Of a stretch of 64,000 nt of DNA, positions 54,598 to 64,000 are shown piece by piece; positions within the stretch are counted from its first letter, which is position 1; every line of letters starts with the position of its first letter. This stretch comes from Exobasidium rhododendri (taxonomy: Eukaryota > Basidiomycota > Exobasidiomycetes > Exobasidiales > Exobasidiaceae): NCBI GenBank assembly GCA_026210745.1, contig CP110632.1, forward strand, positions 3,161,001-3,225,000, given 5' to 3'. The notes below the pieces were generated by a model, which was not told the origin of the DNA, made no database searches, and saw only the letters and a list, made by a program, of their open reading frames with translations. The translations under genes were made by a program, and so were the position numbers.

Positions 54598-55886
54598 ATG
54601 GTCAGGATTCCCCCCCATGCCACCGAAGGCCTTTCCTCCCTGAATCGCTTAGCTGTAGAAAGGCTTGCAAGCCTATCAGCCGCCCCGCAAATTCCCTCTG
54701 CTGTTTCGATAAAAGGGCAGGCAGCAGTAGCAGTGATTGTCTTCCAAGCTCCGTCCTCTGCATATGGTGCTGGGAAGGTCCCACCACCTCCTCTTTCGAC
54801 TGACTCTGAATTCGAGCCTGAACTACACGTCTTGTGCACCACTCGAGCTCTTCACCTTTCTAGTCATCCAGGGCAAGCAAGTCTACCTGGTGGCAAAGTC
54901 GACCGAGCTGATAAAGGTGTAATAGCTACGACAGCGTATCGAGAGACATGCGAGGAGGTCGGCCTCCATGTCAAGAGCCTAGAACGGGGCGAATGTATAC
55001 TGCTAGGAGCAGGCAGACCCTTTATTAGCAAAACGACATTGCTTGTTCACCCGGTCATCTTTCTCCTCCCCCCTTCGACTTCGGCAAAAAGCCTATCATC
55101 ATTGTACGCCCAACCTAGCGAAGTCTCGTCCATCTGGAGCTATCCATTGCGGTCCTTCCTTGCGAGTGAACCACCAAGACAAATCAGAAAGGGCGGGACG
55201 TATCAGGATTCTTCTGACCAAGAAGGGAAACCATTAACAAAGCTGTCGGATCCCCGACAGGTCGACACCCATAGACTACCTCAAGAACCCTTTCGAACTT
55301 ATAGCGACGTCCCATGGTTACTGAAAGGACATTACAGACTGCATAGATTTAGAACTTCGTGAGTCCTCGTGTGTGGCATTGAAAGCTGCTTTCTTTGATT
55401 ACTTCTTCACCCTTACCAATCATCAGCCACCAACTCATCAAAGGTCTCACTGCCGACGTTCTCATTCACGTAGCAGCTCTAGCCTACGGACCTCCTTTCC
55501 CTTCTTTCCCAGTCTTTTCTCCTTCCCAGGCAAGCTGGGATGATTGCGTAGAGTATATTGTCAAAAGGAGTGTAGCAGCTGCCAAGAACGGTCAGTCGGT
55601 CAGAGGAGGTGGCCGATGGGGTGATGGAGAAAGCGGCGACAGTTATGGGAGGTAAGTAAATAGGCAGGTGATAGAAGTATTTGGTCCTTTCTTTGGGGGG
55701 GCTGACCTTCATCTCGACCCTCTCTTATGCAGCATGGATTTGTATGAGACCGTCGTTGGCAAAGATTGGGAAGAAGAAGACTTGAACGATGTCCGAGATC
55801 GAGACTTGCTTCTTGTTAAGCGCACTGGTCAAGTCAATTGGATGCAGTTGCAAGCAGCAGAGGCTTCCGTTCAGCATCATCAATGA
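54598..55886 (+). CDS. Nudix hydrolase, peroxisomal CoA diphosphatase type
   Basis: Exons 54598-55358, 55427-55651 and 55733-55886 give 379 residues. Pcd1/NUDT7-type enzymes hydrolyse coenzyme A and its oxidised forms to phosphopantetheine and 3',5'-ADP, usually in peroxisomes. The Nudix signature is seen at about residues 95-122: SLPGGKVDRADKG followed by TAYRETCEEVGL. The RExxEE core is intact. The LPGGK and EEVGL spacing is that of CoA pyrophosphatases. The C-terminus ends VQHHQ, so no clear PTS1 peroxisomal signal is seen. All junctions keep frame (RTS then HQLIKG; YGS then MDLY). Confidence 0.85.
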
Positions 55887-56090
55887 CAGCCCCTCCTCAC
55901 CATTCCCACTTGTATAACAATCAGTCATTTCCTCCATTTCATCTAAATCTACAGAGAAACAAGCCCTAATCTTCGATATGCTGAAATGGTTTGGGGGAGA
56001 TAAAAGGACAGACGTGGTATGTTTATAAAAATGCTGTTGTACGAGTAGAAGATGCAGACTGTGCCAGCAGGCTTGTTGGTAGTGGGGGAA
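55887..56090. other. Convergent gap
   Basis: Short 3' sequence between the Nudix and Sec14-like genes. No feature is seen. Confidence 0.4.
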
Positions 56091-57351
56091 TCATGTAGTC
56101 GACGTTGGATGCTCTGTATTCGCTGCTTCTATTGTTCGATTCTCTCCACTTGGTTCTACATCCTTCTTTTTCTCTTCGACGTCATCTGCGGCTTGTGTAG
56201 GTCTGGCCTTGGTGGGGTGCGTTCTAGTGCCATCTGGGGCGATACCGCAAAATTCAACCAAATTTGCCCAATACTTTTCAAAGTTTAGTTCAAACTTCCA
56301 ATGTCCACCGAAATCCGAGTCGAGCATATCCAGAGGAATGCTATCTTTGACATTTGCAGGACTTCTCAACATAGCAACCTTTTCTCGAGTGGCAGGATCC
56401 AAGAAGGGCGAGATCAGTGTGAAGAAGGAAGACAGAATCCACTGGAAAAGGCCAGGAAGTGGGAAGGCGAGCATCAGCTACCTCTTGTTCGTGCATAGCG
56501 CATTTCTACGCCTTCGTTTCCTTCACAACATGTTCTGCTCACCGGTACGTTGCAGACGATGGCTTTTCCTAGTCTTTCCGGGTAGTGGTTTTGTAGAATA
56601 TTGAGCACGCCCTTCGATGTTGCAAAACTAGGTTGCGATTGTGTGGTAGCTGTCGAATAGTCAATCAAGAGACATATCTTGTCCTGGCCCTCAGGACAGA
56701 AATCTGTTTTCCAGAGGAAAAGAATATGCATCAGCATGCTTTACCGGATGTTTTTTTTTCTTTCTTGCACCATCTTCCCCTCCCCCCATCCTCACCTATC
56801 GCACGCTCCAAACTCCACACTAAATATTCAATCTGTCGTGGCGAAGGACTTGTATTCTCTCTTCCTGGTCTTAGGTAGAGGATAGGCCTACTAGAGTAGT
56901 CGAAGCCACTTATGATATGCTTGCCAGTCTCCCCTTCGATCTTGACTTTATCGGGCACCAACAGATCGGGCTTGAACTCTCTCCTCCACTGCATGGTATC
57001 CGCCGCTCTCTTCTTGGCTTGATTCAAGTCCCACTTTACCGCTTTCCCATAGCGTCTGACTGTGCTTGGATCTTCGATCCACCTCCTCTCCCAGACTACG
57101 TAGGAGGCGTCTTTCGATTCTAGTGAAGTGTGCAAGTCTAACAGATGCGTTTTAATGTCTGCCATTATTTGTATTTGCTCTGGTGTGTGTTGGGGGAACG
57201 AGGGTGATTTGCATGATGACGATGGATACATCAGAGTGTCTTGCGTAGCAACGATGGGGGTGGAAGCACCTGATGCACCCTCATCCTCCAATTTGGAGCT
57301 CGAAAGAATCGAGGCTTGCTCAGGTTGCGCCCTTCTAAGGAATCTAGACAT
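56091..57351 (-). CDS. Sec14-like CRAL-TRIO domain protein
   Basis: Exons 57351-56796, 56703-56543 and 56441-56091 give 355 residues. Sec14-type proteins exchange phosphatidylinositol and phosphatidylcholine or other lipids between membranes. The N-terminal CRAL-TRIO helices span about 55-125 (KKRAADTMQWRREFKPDLL). The lipid-binding domain runs from about 140 to 285, with HIISGFDYSSRPILYLRPGR, CLLIDYSTATTQ, and VCNVPWILSSFFTLISPFLD across the last splice. LDPATREKV is the gate-loop region, close to that of yeast Csr1/Sfh proteins. The tail is charged (VEEKKKDVEPSGE). No signal peptide is seen. Confidence 0.87.
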
Positions 57352-57651
57352 GCCGGATCTGAAGTGCAAGCAAGCTGGTGTGAAGACAAGGGTAGCGTAA
57401 AGATAAGAGTGGCAAAGGTGCCGAGTCGCCGAAGTGCAAGGATCGTGGAAAGGAGAGAAGTACACGGCTCCCCTTTTCGTTGTGGCTGGAACGGCAAATC
57501 TAAATGCAAGGCCATTCTCTCATCTTCTAAAATGGCGCTATTCTACGCGCAGATGTGTGTGTATGTATATGTCAAAGGTTCTGGGGCGATATGTCGCGCG
57601 ATTCATTGTCAACAAATCGCGACCAACATCAACCGACTTCACTGCATGCTA
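57352..57651. other. Intergenic region between SEC14-like start and GH31 stop
   Basis: About 300 bases of promoter and 3' sequence without a supported gene. Confidence 0.4.
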
Positions 57652-60638
57652 TTACAAGCCGACTGCAACCGTGATGATAAGGTAACGGTCATGGGTAGAA
57701 GCGGACTCGTCGGAGGACACCATATTCCTGCGATCACTCTCTGGTAGACTGAACTTCAGCTGCCACGTTCCCGCGTAGTGGGCCCTTTCCACCCTAGCTC
57801 CTACGGTGACTTGTTTTTCTGTTGCACAAAAGTAAACGACGATCTCGGTGAACATTCCATGCTCGGTTGCTTCGTTGGAGACGCCGTCATCCTCTATAAG
57901 AGTGAATGAGCCTTGGGACACCGTTCGGCCGGGCGAGCGATGCTTCAGATTGTCAGACGGGGTCGGGTATATCTCTATCGTCCTCACACGATTCAAGGGA
58001 GCCGGAGAAGGAAGGTGGGAGACAATAGCAGGCCCGAGAACGATGACACCTCCCTCTCGTACCAGCGTGGGGCATCGGTGTAGGGGAGCGTCTGCAAGGA
58101 GAAGACACCACAGAGGCAGAGATCAGACATGAGAAGAGCTCGTATCGCCACGATATTCGACTCACCCAACGTGAGCGTTAGACCATCTCGGCCAGGTTGG
58201 TGCCATTTATTTGCGCCTAATTCATACCAGCTGGCATTGTGATGATCATCAGTATCGTCATCGACCTTGCCAGGTAGATGAAATTTTGCTGACCTTTCTC
58301 CGCAGTCACAGACAGGGGCGACTAAAACATGTGAGCCGACGAGGAATTGTTCATCCTGCGTAAGGCATTCAAAGTCTTGTGAGTGATACCATAGGAGAGG
58401 CTTGATCACTGGCCAGCCTCTGCGGTGATAATGAGTGACGAACAAAGAGTAGAGCATAGGGATGAGCCGGTACCTGCGATGTATGACCTTTCTGATGATG
58501 CCCGTTTCATCTTGGCCATACATCCATGGAGTCGTGGTCACCTTCTTCCACGAGTGTATGGTAAAACGAGTGTGCCACATAGACTGCTGACACCATCGTA
58601 TCAAGAGCTCGGCACTTGGGCTATGTTCGCCTGCAAAACCACCAATGTCGTGTCCATACAAGCCCATGCCAAAGCTAAGACCGAAACTCAGCGTCAATTT
58701 GGTACTCCACTTCAGACTCAACCAAGAGGTGCTATTGTCTCCACTCCAAGTGGCGTGTGCAAATGCTTGCATACCAGGAACAGCAGATCGAGTCACAAGG
58801 ACTGGTCTTCGGTTTGGCAGTCGAAGGTAGAGGTGCTCAAATGTTGCTCTTGCCATTCCCATTGTCAAGACACCGCGTCCGACACTCCCAATCGAGATCG
58901 GCCTCTTACCCCAGCCCATACGATTTACTATCGTTTTCCCCTCCCCTGCTCTTTCTCTCAATGGGTTTGCCGAGGCCACACTCTCTGGAACAGACCACAT
59001 ATCAATTTCACCTCGTATCTCTTCGTCGTCGTCTATGATGGAAGAGAACTCGTTATTGTCGATCCAAAAGCCAGTTATGTTATTCTGCAGGACGCCCGTG
59101 GTCATCAAACGCTGCCATTCTTGACAGGCGCTACGATTGGAAAAGTCAAAGTAAGAACCTTTGCCGGTCACACCCATTCCTTTGCTCCAGTGCATAGTTC
59201 TAGCTGGGTGACTTGAGTAGGGTCCGCAACGATCCTCGTCCCTGGCTCGGCCATCTTTAGACTTTGGGCTTGGTCGAGCATCGGGAGCTGCACGAACAAA
59301 TGCGGATCTAGCGGCACTCTGACTGTAGGATGGGTGAGTTTCGAGCAACCAAGGTTTGACGTTGATGATCACCTGGCAGCACAGATCTTGTTCAAGCGTC
59401 TTACCAAGAGCGGCAGGATCAGGATACTTTACTGAGTCCCAAGTGAAGTAATTACGTTCTTTCGTGACCGAATCAACAGCATAGCCGGAGGAAAGATGCA
59501 AGGAATCGACGGGGAACATGTTCAGGCGTGCCTCCTTCACATACCGCACTGTTGCCTCTTGCGCGTCTGCCCTTTCCGATAGCGTCAGACTGGAAGCAAG
59601 GTAGCCAAATTGATTGAGAGGCGGTAGCGTCGGGCTAGCCTGCCAGCCAGACGACACATTTCCAGCGGGTCCACTCGTATACGGGGTGACCAGTCTGGCA
59701 AATTGCGTGACAATGGACGGGAGTGACGGCTTTCCCCTCGTGATCTGTCGGCGCCCTTCTATTCTTTCCTCTTCTGTTCCTGACTCCCCTCCTAACAGAA
59801 GATAATAATCCAACGGGCCTGATTCTGCTGAAAAGGAACGGAACTCTCCCGTGGCGAAATCATGTTCCCCTGAAAAGTCAAAGACCGAGGGCGAGAGAGT
59901 GTTGTAGTAGAGTCCGTACCAGAAGCCGCTCCTCTGGTTGAAATGCAGGTAGAAGGGGCAGAGTTTATACAGTGGGTCGGTCTCCAGGGGATCTGCCGCC
60001 AGACTGTCTCTTGCATCCATGTGGTATCGCTTTCCATCCTTCATCATGGGGCCCTTCGATTCGCCCAGGCCATACACATATTCGAATCGCTCCTTTTGCG
60101 GGACGTGGTTGTCGTTGGCAGGGCGTGCAAATTCAGAAAAGGGCATGTACGATTGTTCGCGACATACTTGATGAAACACACGCAGCGTTCGAGCGTCGTA
60201 CATGTAAGCTGACTTGAAGTCACGGAGGAAAGGGTGGGATTCTTCTTTGCCTTCCTCTGAGTCCCAGTACGATGACATCTTGACAGTGTACGAGTAGTCG
60301 ATCTTGAGTCTTAGTCGTCCCTTGGCTCCAAGATTGCCGCTTCTCGAGATCGTCACTTCTTTGCTCGACTCACTCACTTCTACTTGCCAATCTCCACGTC
60401 GCCTCTTCTCCCAAACGAATCCGTCAACACCAGCTTCGTCTTCTCGGTCATGGTTACGCAGCCTAGGTTGACCAATTTCCGGAGGAAGCGAGTGGACGAC
60501 ACGCACTAGACCTCCTTCAATGGCATGAATGTGAAAGTGGTGACCTTTGCTGTTCTCAAGACTGACGATGGGACTGCTTTCGTCATCGGGTCTGAGCGAT
60601 TGAAGCCTCCATTCGACAGGATTGATGAGTCTTGGCAT
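57652..60638 (-). CDS. GH31 alpha-glucosidase family protein, no signal peptide
   Basis: Exons 60638-58166 and 58091-57652 give 970 residues. GH31 enzymes release alpha-linked glucose or xylose. The N-terminal beta domain (about 1-270) includes the block YGLGESKGP and MDARDSLAADPLETDPLYK. The catalytic barrel has the nucleophile in GFWIDNNEF (about residue 526) and the acid/base Asp in TWSGDNSTSW (about 631). GHDIGGFAGE is also a family block. After the splice, DAPLHRCPTLVREGGVIVLG matches the usual PVFVREGAVIPL-type turn of GH31, which supports the intron. There is no signal peptide (MPRLINPVEWRLQ), so an intracellular role is likely. The substrate cannot be told from sequence. Confidence 0.9.
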
Positions 60639-61057
60639 GGAAGCGAGTATCAGCTTAGGCTCCTCATCTGTGAAAGCGAGTGCGAGGGCGCTCGAGTGTT
60701 GGTGTCAAGATGCGACAAAACACCCCTTCCTTTGGCTTCCTTTCCCATTGCTAGGGCTAATTCGAATGTGCCTGCAGAAAACGTTCCCATTGACGCTTGG
60801 CTCCCCTTACAACTCCACATCCGACGGACGACCTTGCAAAAGGGAGATTAGACTAAACTTTACTTCAGATCTTCTTAGTCACCGACGCGCGTTATCTAAT
60901 CTGTATGCCTAGCCGTGCAGAGAGAGAGTCCCGCGCGAGAAGACAGAAAGGGGAAGGAAAGCGCAAAGATGCATTGGATGAATGGATTGATTGATGGAGA
61001 GGAATATTAGTACATTGATTGCTACGTGAGAGAAAATTGCGTACGAAGAGTACGGCT
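60639..61057. other. Intergenic region between GH31 start and URB1 stop
   Basis: About 420 bases with the GH31 promoter and the URB1 3' region. No gene is seen. Confidence 0.4.
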
Positions 61058-64000
61058 TCATAGTTGTTCGTCTGCACTTGCCAATTGACTGGCTGCAATT
61101 TTGTATCTTTGGAAGATAATTGCAGCTTTTGGATCTTCGTTTATCTTCCTTGCCAGGGTGTCTTGCGATCCCTCCTCTAACGTTCTGGGGTCTGGAGAGC
61201 AGGTCCCGAGCAATTGCTTCGCCCTTGTTGAGAGCTCCGTTGCGCCTGGATGTTGTCGAAATGCAGCGAGACTGACTGCAATCTTCATCAAATCGGACGA
61301 GTATGACAGATCAGATAAAGTCTCGATGCTCGACAGGGCAACTCCGTGGGCAAGAATTCTAGTGAAAGGAGCATAGCTTGCAGGTCCGTGAATCTCTTCT
61401 AATCGAGACAGGTCAACATTTTCCAGAATCTCAGCAACACAATGTACCCAAAAGCGAGCACTTTGCTCGCGTTCCTCAGGCGTTGACGATTGTGACGTAA
61501 GGAGCACCTGTAGTCCAAAATTGAGGAACGCATGTCGAACGACGATTCGTAAAACCAAGTCCCGCTTGGCGATGACGGCTAGGAAGATGTCCTCGATTGC
61601 CCGCCTGACGTTTGTGTCGATGCTGCGAACAGTGTAGAGACTACAGATGGAGTCCCAGACATGTCGCCTTTTGAGTATGTTCCACTCCACATTCCCTCCG
61701 AATTTGATGCAGGTCGCCAAGAACCGTAAGATGAACATTCGCTCAGCTTTGTAGGTCGTCGATTGCGCGGCCGACGAATAGAGAAAGTTGTAGAGAAGAG
61801 GAACATCGGTAGGATCAGGCGTAGGTCGCTGTAATAAAAAGCGAGATATCAAAGGGTAGAGATAAAGCGAAGGAATGCCAAGTGACCGAAGGGAGTGAGC
61901 GGCAAACAGTGTCGTGGTGAGAGGCAAAGGACACGGTGAAAGTGGATCGACAACATCGTCGCTTCGGTAACAATTTCGAACAGAGTCCAGGATCAACAGA
62001 AGATTATCTTTCTCCTGAAATTGTGCCGATTGGACGCTACTATGCACCTTTGTAAGGATAGCGAGGGCAGCGCACCGACTGCTCTTGCTCCGTGAACTCA
62101 GGCAGCAAACCACCACACCTAATGCGTTTGTTCTCGCTAATTCTAGCCACTGAAGGCCTGAGACTGATTGCTTAGAAGCTAGTAATTCCCCAACGATGCT
62201 CAACACGAGGACCGGGTCGTAGACGGATTCAAGCAAGCCTTTATTCCCTTGAGAGACCCCCTCGTACCCACTTTGCCTTAAAGCTTCGTAGCCTCGATTA
62301 CGTGGAAAGCGAAGCCAAGTCTCGTAGAGCCGATTTGGAGTCATACGCGAGAGTATTCCCAGATCGATCTCATTTTGTGGTTGCAAGGAAGGGTTGCCAT
62401 TAACGAGCCAGTGATGTTGGATGAGAGGCATAACGGAAGTCTTGTTCACCTCTTCGAAAGTTTGGATGACGACCAGTAGTCTTCGATCCCTCGTCGAGAG
62501 ACTTCCACCGTACAGTCGTATAGCAGACGTCACTAGATCCCCTTTGCACAATTTGCTATCACGCTGAACAGCTTCGGATATCATCTTCGTAATCTCATTC
62601 GAGCTCTTTGTATCCACCAATGCTTCCTTGCTCCGCAGTACGTCGGCCAAGAATTTTTCAAAGGCAGCGGGCGGGAGAGCGGCTAACTTCATGATGTACC
62701 GTACCAATCGAACGTGAAGACTGCTATCCAGTCGATTTGCGATAGCGGCAGAAAGAACAGGTTCAGCCAAGTACGACTTTAAAAGCCGACCAGAATCCGC
62801 GTCATCCAGTCTTTGAAGTAGCTGTGTAAAGGCTTCTACGCCCTTGATCGTCGCTTCACTGTCCGCTCTGTCTTCGGCGAAGCGACGAACTAACCAGAGA
62901 AGGGCTTTATCTAAGAGCGCTTGAATAGTATTTAGATCTCCATTGATAGAGTTGCTCGCTCTACCTTTCTCGACTTGATTGGCTGCGAGCAAGAATGCGC
63001 TCGGTCTGAAAGCGTCCACTGGTTGATCGGGTGCGGCTTCTACCAGCAGATCCAATAAAGTCGGCGAATCAGGGGGGAGGTAGACACACAGAGCGTCACA
63101 AACTTGTGCCAGAGGGACAGCTTTGCTTTGGTCAGTGTCGAACACGACCTGAACGCAAGCCTTGATTAATTTTTGACTCAATTTCGACACCAAATTTCTT
63201 GAGTCAATATCATCGCTTGTGTTTGTATTATCGCGCAGCGATCGGATGACTGCTTCTGTTGCGCCTGCTACAGCGTTGGGAAGACAAGTCACGAGATGTT
63301 GGAGGTCATCACGATCGCACAGCTCTATCCAGAACACCAAAGAGAAGGAAGTAGGCTTTACGAGAACGCTGCAGAGTGAGTCGTCCAGATTCGCCACGTT
63401 TGCAAAAGAAAGAATATAGCGGCTGAATCGCTCTTGTCTTTCTTTATTGGTGAAGAAGGATTCCGAAAGGGTAGCGGAGTCTTTCAAGGCTCGCTGTAAC
63501 AGAAGCAAGCTTTTGTTGACCAGCTCAATGTCACGTTGATCAACCAACAAGATGTCCAGCGACTGCAATTTTCTGCTCTCCCTCGAGGTGGTCGATGCAG
63601 TCATTGCTTCCAACAACAGCTCCATCTCTGTCTCGTTGCCGAGAATGAAGGCTCTGGCTTTGTCGTCCAGAAAAGGCCAGGCTTGAAGCAGACTCTTGCG
63701 GTCTTCTCTTCCGATGTCCGTCTGACTGCCCTCTCCCTTGCCATAGAACTCGTCTACTGCTACTTCCAGCAAAGGGTGTACAAGACTTACATGTTCTTGC
63801 CTTTCAGGATCCAAGGCTGCTTCGACGATACAATGCAACAGCGCCGAACGGACGTCCCTTCGCTCACGGCAGACTCGCAGAATGTCCTCGTGTGATAGTA
63901 GTATTCGGGACAGGTCTTCTGCGTCTGTGTCTTCGTCTGACTCTCCATCATTGCTGCTGCAGATCAGTGCCTTGTTCAAGATCATCTTTACCATGTCGAG
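61058..64000 (-). CDS. URB1: Urb1/Npa1 ribosome biogenesis protein, C-terminal part
   Basis: The frame is open through the right edge, so the gene is 5' partial; 980 codons up to the stop are in the window. Urb1 (Npa1) is a large nucleolar protein of early 60S subunit assembly, normally near 1700-2000 residues. The C-terminal domain is diagnostic: LISRFLLQRPTPDPTDVPL, ERMFILRFLATCIKFGGNV, LKRRHVWDSICSLYTVRSI and VRRAIEDIFLAV. The upstream part is a helical repeat array without a marked motif, as in the family. No intron is seen. The start lies beyond the window; the Met at 63994 is internal. Confidence 0.85.
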   Translation of the reverse strand, partial: LDMVKMILNKALICSSNDGESDEDTDAEDLSRILLSHEDILRVCRERRDVRSALLHCIVEAALDPERQEHVSLVHPLLEVAVDEFYGKGEGSQTDIGREDRKSLLQAWPFLDDKARAFILGNETEMELLLEAMTASTTSRESRKLQSLDILLVDQRDIELVNKSLLLLQRALKDSATLSESFFTNKERQERFSRYILSFANVANLDDSLCSVLVKPTSFSLVFWIELCDRDDLQHLVTCLPNAVAGATEAVIRSLRDNTNTSDDIDSRNLVSKLSQKLIKACVQVVFDTDQSKAVPLAQVCDALCVYLPPDSPTLLDLLVEAAPDQPVDAFRPSAFLLAANQVEKGRASNSINGDLNTIQALLDKALLWLVRRFAEDRADSEATIKGVEAFTQLLQRLDDADSGRLLKSYLAEPVLSAAIANRLDSSLHVRLVRYIMKLAALPPAAFEKFLADVLRSKEALVDTKSSNEITKMISEAVQRDSKLCKGDLVTSAIRLYGGSLSTRDRRLLVVIQTFEEVNKTSVMPLIQHHWLVNGNPSLQPQNEIDLGILSRMTPNRLYETWLRFPRNRGYEALRQSGYEGVSQGNKGLLESVYDPVLVLSIVGELLASKQSVSGLQWLELARTNALGVVVCCLSSRSKSSRCAALAILTKVHSSVQSAQFQEKDNLLLILDSVRNCYRSDDVVDPLSPCPLPLTTTLFAAHSLRSLGIPSLYLYPLISRFLLQRPTPDPTDVPLLYNFLYSSAAQSTTYKAERMFILRFLATCIKFGGNVEWNILKRRHVWDSICSLYTVRSIDTNVRRAIEDIFLAVIAKRDLVLRIVVRHAFLNFGLQVLLTSQSSTPEEREQSARFWVHCVAEILENVDLSRLEEIHGPASYAPFTRILAHGVALSSIETLSDLSYSSDLMKIAVSLAAFRQHPGATELSTRAKQLLGTCSPDPRTLEEGSQDTLARKINEDPKAAIIFQRYKIAASQLASADEQL

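Noticed and set aside
1-64000. Biosynthetic gene cluster, transposon or viral insertion
   Set aside because: No synthase, transposase, integrase, reverse transcriptase or terminal repeat was recognised; most genes are conserved housekeeping genes.
1-64000. tRNA genes in the intergenic spacers
   Set aside because: I looked for GGTTCGA-type B boxes with matching acceptor stems and found none; a covariance-model scan would be needed to be certain.

Overview
The window is nuclear DNA of a fungus, most likely a basidiomycete. The evidence is spliceosomal genes with few short introns (about 40-120 bp, GTRNGT donors, YAG acceptors), fungal-type proteins such as Cho2, Rad4, Bem3-like RhoGAP, Shg1 and Urb1, and a DUF6534 seven-helix membrane protein, a family found mainly in Basidiomycota. 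The low intron number would suit Ustilaginomycotina, but that placement is inference. I recognise no mobile element, CRISPR array, rRNA or tRNA.

Layout, left to right. 0.5-5.0 kb: CHO2 (phosphatidylethanolamine methylation) and the E2 enzyme UBC8. 5.4-11 kb: a Shg1-like COMPASS subunit, an aspartate/glutamate mitochondrial carrier and the glutamate-cysteine ligase modifier subunit. 11.4-17 kb: RAD4/XPC repair factor convergent with a Whi5-like GTB-motif protein. 17.9-28.1 kb: four minus-strand features, namely a Git1-type permease, a large DENN-domain protein and a formin-GBD protein without FH2, with the spacers between them. 29.0-37.2 kb: a secretory and metabolic block with a DUF6534 membrane protein, an aldo-keto reductase and two tandem, diverged GH10 (xylanase family) genes. 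37.9-52 kb: a Bem3-type RhoGAP, an orphan protein with an HExxH motif, a Cep57-domain coiled-coil protein, a Gyp7-type RabGAP and a Tag1-like vacuolar membrane protein. 52-64 kb: Bre2/Ash2 (a second COMPASS subunit), a CoA-type Nudix hydrolase, a Sec14-like protein, a GH31 glucosidase and the C-terminal half of URB1, which runs off the right edge.

Genes alternate between strands, with divergent promoters (SHG1/AGC, GCLM/RAD4, GYP7/TAG1, BRE2/Nudix) and short convergent gaps. Most are housekeeping genes. The 31-37 kb block looks like an accessory carbohydrate region. Every exon junction below was chosen by reading-frame continuity and family conservation, not by transcript data. Several genes have in-frame non-ATG codons upstream; in each case I took the first ATG.
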